DNA of 20,550 nucleotides from IMG/VR virus record IMGVR_UViG_3300031999_002034, positions 1-20,550 of that record. The stretch is one strand, 5' to 3'. Shown here in pieces: positions 19,408-20,550 of the stretch. Both the position numbers and the translations under genes were made by a program. The notes under the pieces are model-generated. The model searched no databases, was not told where the DNA came from, and saw only the letters and a list, made by a program, of their open reading frames with translations. The DNA is from a virus. Position 1 is the first letter of the stretch; every line of letters starts with the position of its first letter.

Positions 19408-20550
19408 TTACTCCTCCACTTTTCCTGTTTGTAAATTTACTACTATATAATCCCCTGTTAGGATTACTATAGTAAGATCATCAGATAAATTAATTATACT
19501 ATAATCATCGTCTAATATTATAATCTCTGTGGTTGCATCAATCCTGTCTTCGGGTGGGGGTGATGGTGAAGGTGAAGAACTAGGACTTAATGATTGGCTC
19601 TCGCTTGGGCTAACACTTCTTGAGGTGCTGGCACTTGGAGATAGACTTGGACTTTCTGATCTACTTTCACTTGAACTTTCACTAGGTGAAAGGGAAGCAC
19701 TTGGTGATAGACTTGGACTCTCACTAGTTGAAACTGATGGGCTTGTACTTACTGAAGGACTTCTACTTGTACTTTCAGAAGAGCTTTGGCTAATAGAAGG
19801 TGAAGCACTCTTACTTTCAGAAGGAGAAACCGATGGGCTTACACTTGCGCTAGTACTTGGAGAAACGGAAGTTGAGGGGCTTATACTTGGTGAAGCACTA
19901 GTACTAGGACTCTTACTAGGAGATTCTGAACTGCTTGGTGAAATGCTTGGTGATTCAGAAGGACTTACTGATGGTGAAACGCTAGGACTAATACTTGGTG
20001 AAACTGAAGCACTTGAACTTGGGCTAACGCTAGTGCTTGGTGATAGTGATTTACTAACACTTGGACTAACCGAAGGACTTACTGATGGGCTTACTGAAGA
20101 ACTTCCTAGTGGTGCAGTTGATGGACTTGCACTTGAGCTTGGTGATAATGAAGGTGAAGCACTAGGTGAAGTAGATGAGCTTGCTGAAGGAGAAACACTT
20201 CTGCTTGCAGAAGGGCTTACACTACTTGATGGACTTAAACTTGGGCTAACCGAAGCACTTGGAGATACTGAATTGCTAACACTAGGAGAAACACTTGGTG
20301 AAACCGATTTACTAGCACTACTTGATGGTGATATACTTGGACTTTGACTTGGTGAAGTTGAAGGTGAAGTTGAAGAACTAGGTGATTGTGATCTACTTTC
20401 ACTTGGACTTACTGATGGACTGATAGATGAACTAGCGCTAGGACTTACACTATTTGAAGGCGAAACTGATGGGCTAACTGATGGTGAAGCACTTGGGGAT
20501 ACACTAGAGCTAGGGCTTACTGAGGGTGAATTACTAGGAGAAACACTTGA
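19408..20550 (-). CDS. Ser-Pro-rich repeat protein, probably virion surface (5' end outside window)
   Basis: 380 codons are visible before the TAA at 19408-19410; the start lies beyond the right edge. The first 330 visible residues are a lattice with serine at every second position and mostly Pro, Val, Ala, Thr, Glu or Ser between (SPSVSPSAS style). The last 50 residues (PPPEDRIDATTEIIILDDD...) alternate acidic and hydrophobic residues, probably beta strands. Freshwater and environmental phages often carry SPSxS proteins of unknown function. The extended chain would be an unfolded or polyproline-like stalk and a likely substrate for O-glycosylation or phosphorylation. The long leucine-rich frame on the opposite strand is only its antisense. 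Coding is certain from the frame-preserving pattern; the function is inferred. Confidence 0.85.
   Translation of the reverse strand, partial: SSVSPSNSPSVSPSSSVSPSASPSVSPSVSPSNSVSPSASSSISPSVSPSESRSQSPSSSTSPSTSPSQSPSISPSSSASKSVSPSVSPSVSNSVSPSASVSPSLSPSSSVSPSASRSVSPSASSSTSPSASPSLSPSSSASPSTAPLGSSSVSPSVSPSVSPSVSKSLSPSTSVSPSSSASVSPSISPSVSPSVSPSESPSISPSSSESPSKSPSTSASPSISPSTSVSPSTSASVSPSVSPSESKSASPSISQSSSESTSRSPSVSTSPSVSTSESPSLSPSASLSPSESSSESRSESPSLSPSASTSRSVSPSESQSLSPSSSPSPSPPPEDRIDATTEIIILDDDYSIINLSDDLTIVILTGDYIVVNLQTGKVEE
19561..20550 (-). repeat. Ser-x dipeptide repeat tract (about 165 units)
   Basis: Ser occupies every second residue through all visible repeats, in unbroken phase. The only interruption is Thr-Ala-Pro-Leu-Gly at 20104-20118, where two serine positions are lost but the phase continues. 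Serine codons mix AGT, AGC, TCA, TCT and TCG freely, so the DNA is not a simple tandem repeat. The tract continues past the right edge. Confidence 0.92.

Noticed and set aside
19529-20347. Plus-strand 272-aa leucine/glycine/glutamate-rich reading frame
   Set aside because: It is the exact antisense of the Ser-x repeat. The complement of TCA/AGT/CCA-type codons in this frame gives Leu/Gly/Glu/Asp without stops. There is no Shine-Dalgarno site, and the minus frame continues coherently to both sides.
1-20550. CRISPR array, tRNA or rRNA genes, attachment site, replication origin
   Set aside because: No regularly spaced direct repeats with unique spacers, cloverleaf sequence, integrase gene or iteron cluster was seen. 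The only non-coding stretches of note are 11556-11632 and 11250-11357, both described as features.

Overview
The window is a stretch of an AT-rich tailed-phage (or prophage) genome. It looks like one long late operon transcribed entirely on the minus strand. Genes abut or overlap (ATGA and TAATG junctions at 3025-3028, 4041-4043, 13283-13285 and 14752-14755), and most are preceded by strong AGGAGG-type Shine-Dalgarno sequences, several of which overlap the stop codon of the gene before. There is a single duplicated tail-tube protein, a very long tape measure protein and no recognisable contractile sheath, so a siphovirus-like long non-contractile tail is most likely. The strong Shine-Dalgarno sites and a GH25 muramidase would suit a Gram-positive host, but this is inference; no terminase, portal or major capsid gene is in the window to place the phage.

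Layout in transcription order (right to left). (1) 20550-19408: 3' part of a gene for a Ser-Pro-rich protein in which every second residue is serine for about 330 residues, ending in a 50-residue acidic/hydrophobic tail. (2) 19406-18393: GH25 muramidase. (3) 18384-17560: apparent fusion of a BppU-like beta domain to a head-tail adaptor-like domain. (4) 17547-15373: GT4-type glycosyltransferase interrupted inside its EX7E active-site motif by a 324-residue intein. (5) 15413-12834: connector/neck genes, including a four-cysteine protein, a 71-aa unknown, a 490-aa possible tail-completion protein and a tail-terminator-like protein. (6) 12820-11633: major tail tube protein with an internal duplication. 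(7) 11632-11250: GC-rich hairpin, small zinc-finger ORF and an intrinsic terminator. (8) 11249-10243: tail assembly chaperone pair joined by a probable -1 ribosomal frameshift at A AAA AAA. (9) 10241-4404: 1945-aa tape measure protein carrying an N-terminal HEFGH zinc-metallopeptidase-like domain. (10) 4394-1: small distal-tail-like protein, then two paralogous hub-like proteins, the second extended by a propeller-like region and running off the left edge.

Together the genes describe tail building: connectors and terminator close the head-tail joint, tube protein polymerises on the tape measure with help from the frameshifted chaperones, and the hub genes cap the tip. The less ordinary elements are the intein-split glycosyltransferase among the neck genes, the strict serine-every-second-residue protein two genes upstream of it, the zincin-like domain fused to the tape measure, and the terminator placed between tube and chaperone genes. 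A testable but unproven idea is that the glycosyltransferase decorates the serine-rich virion protein.
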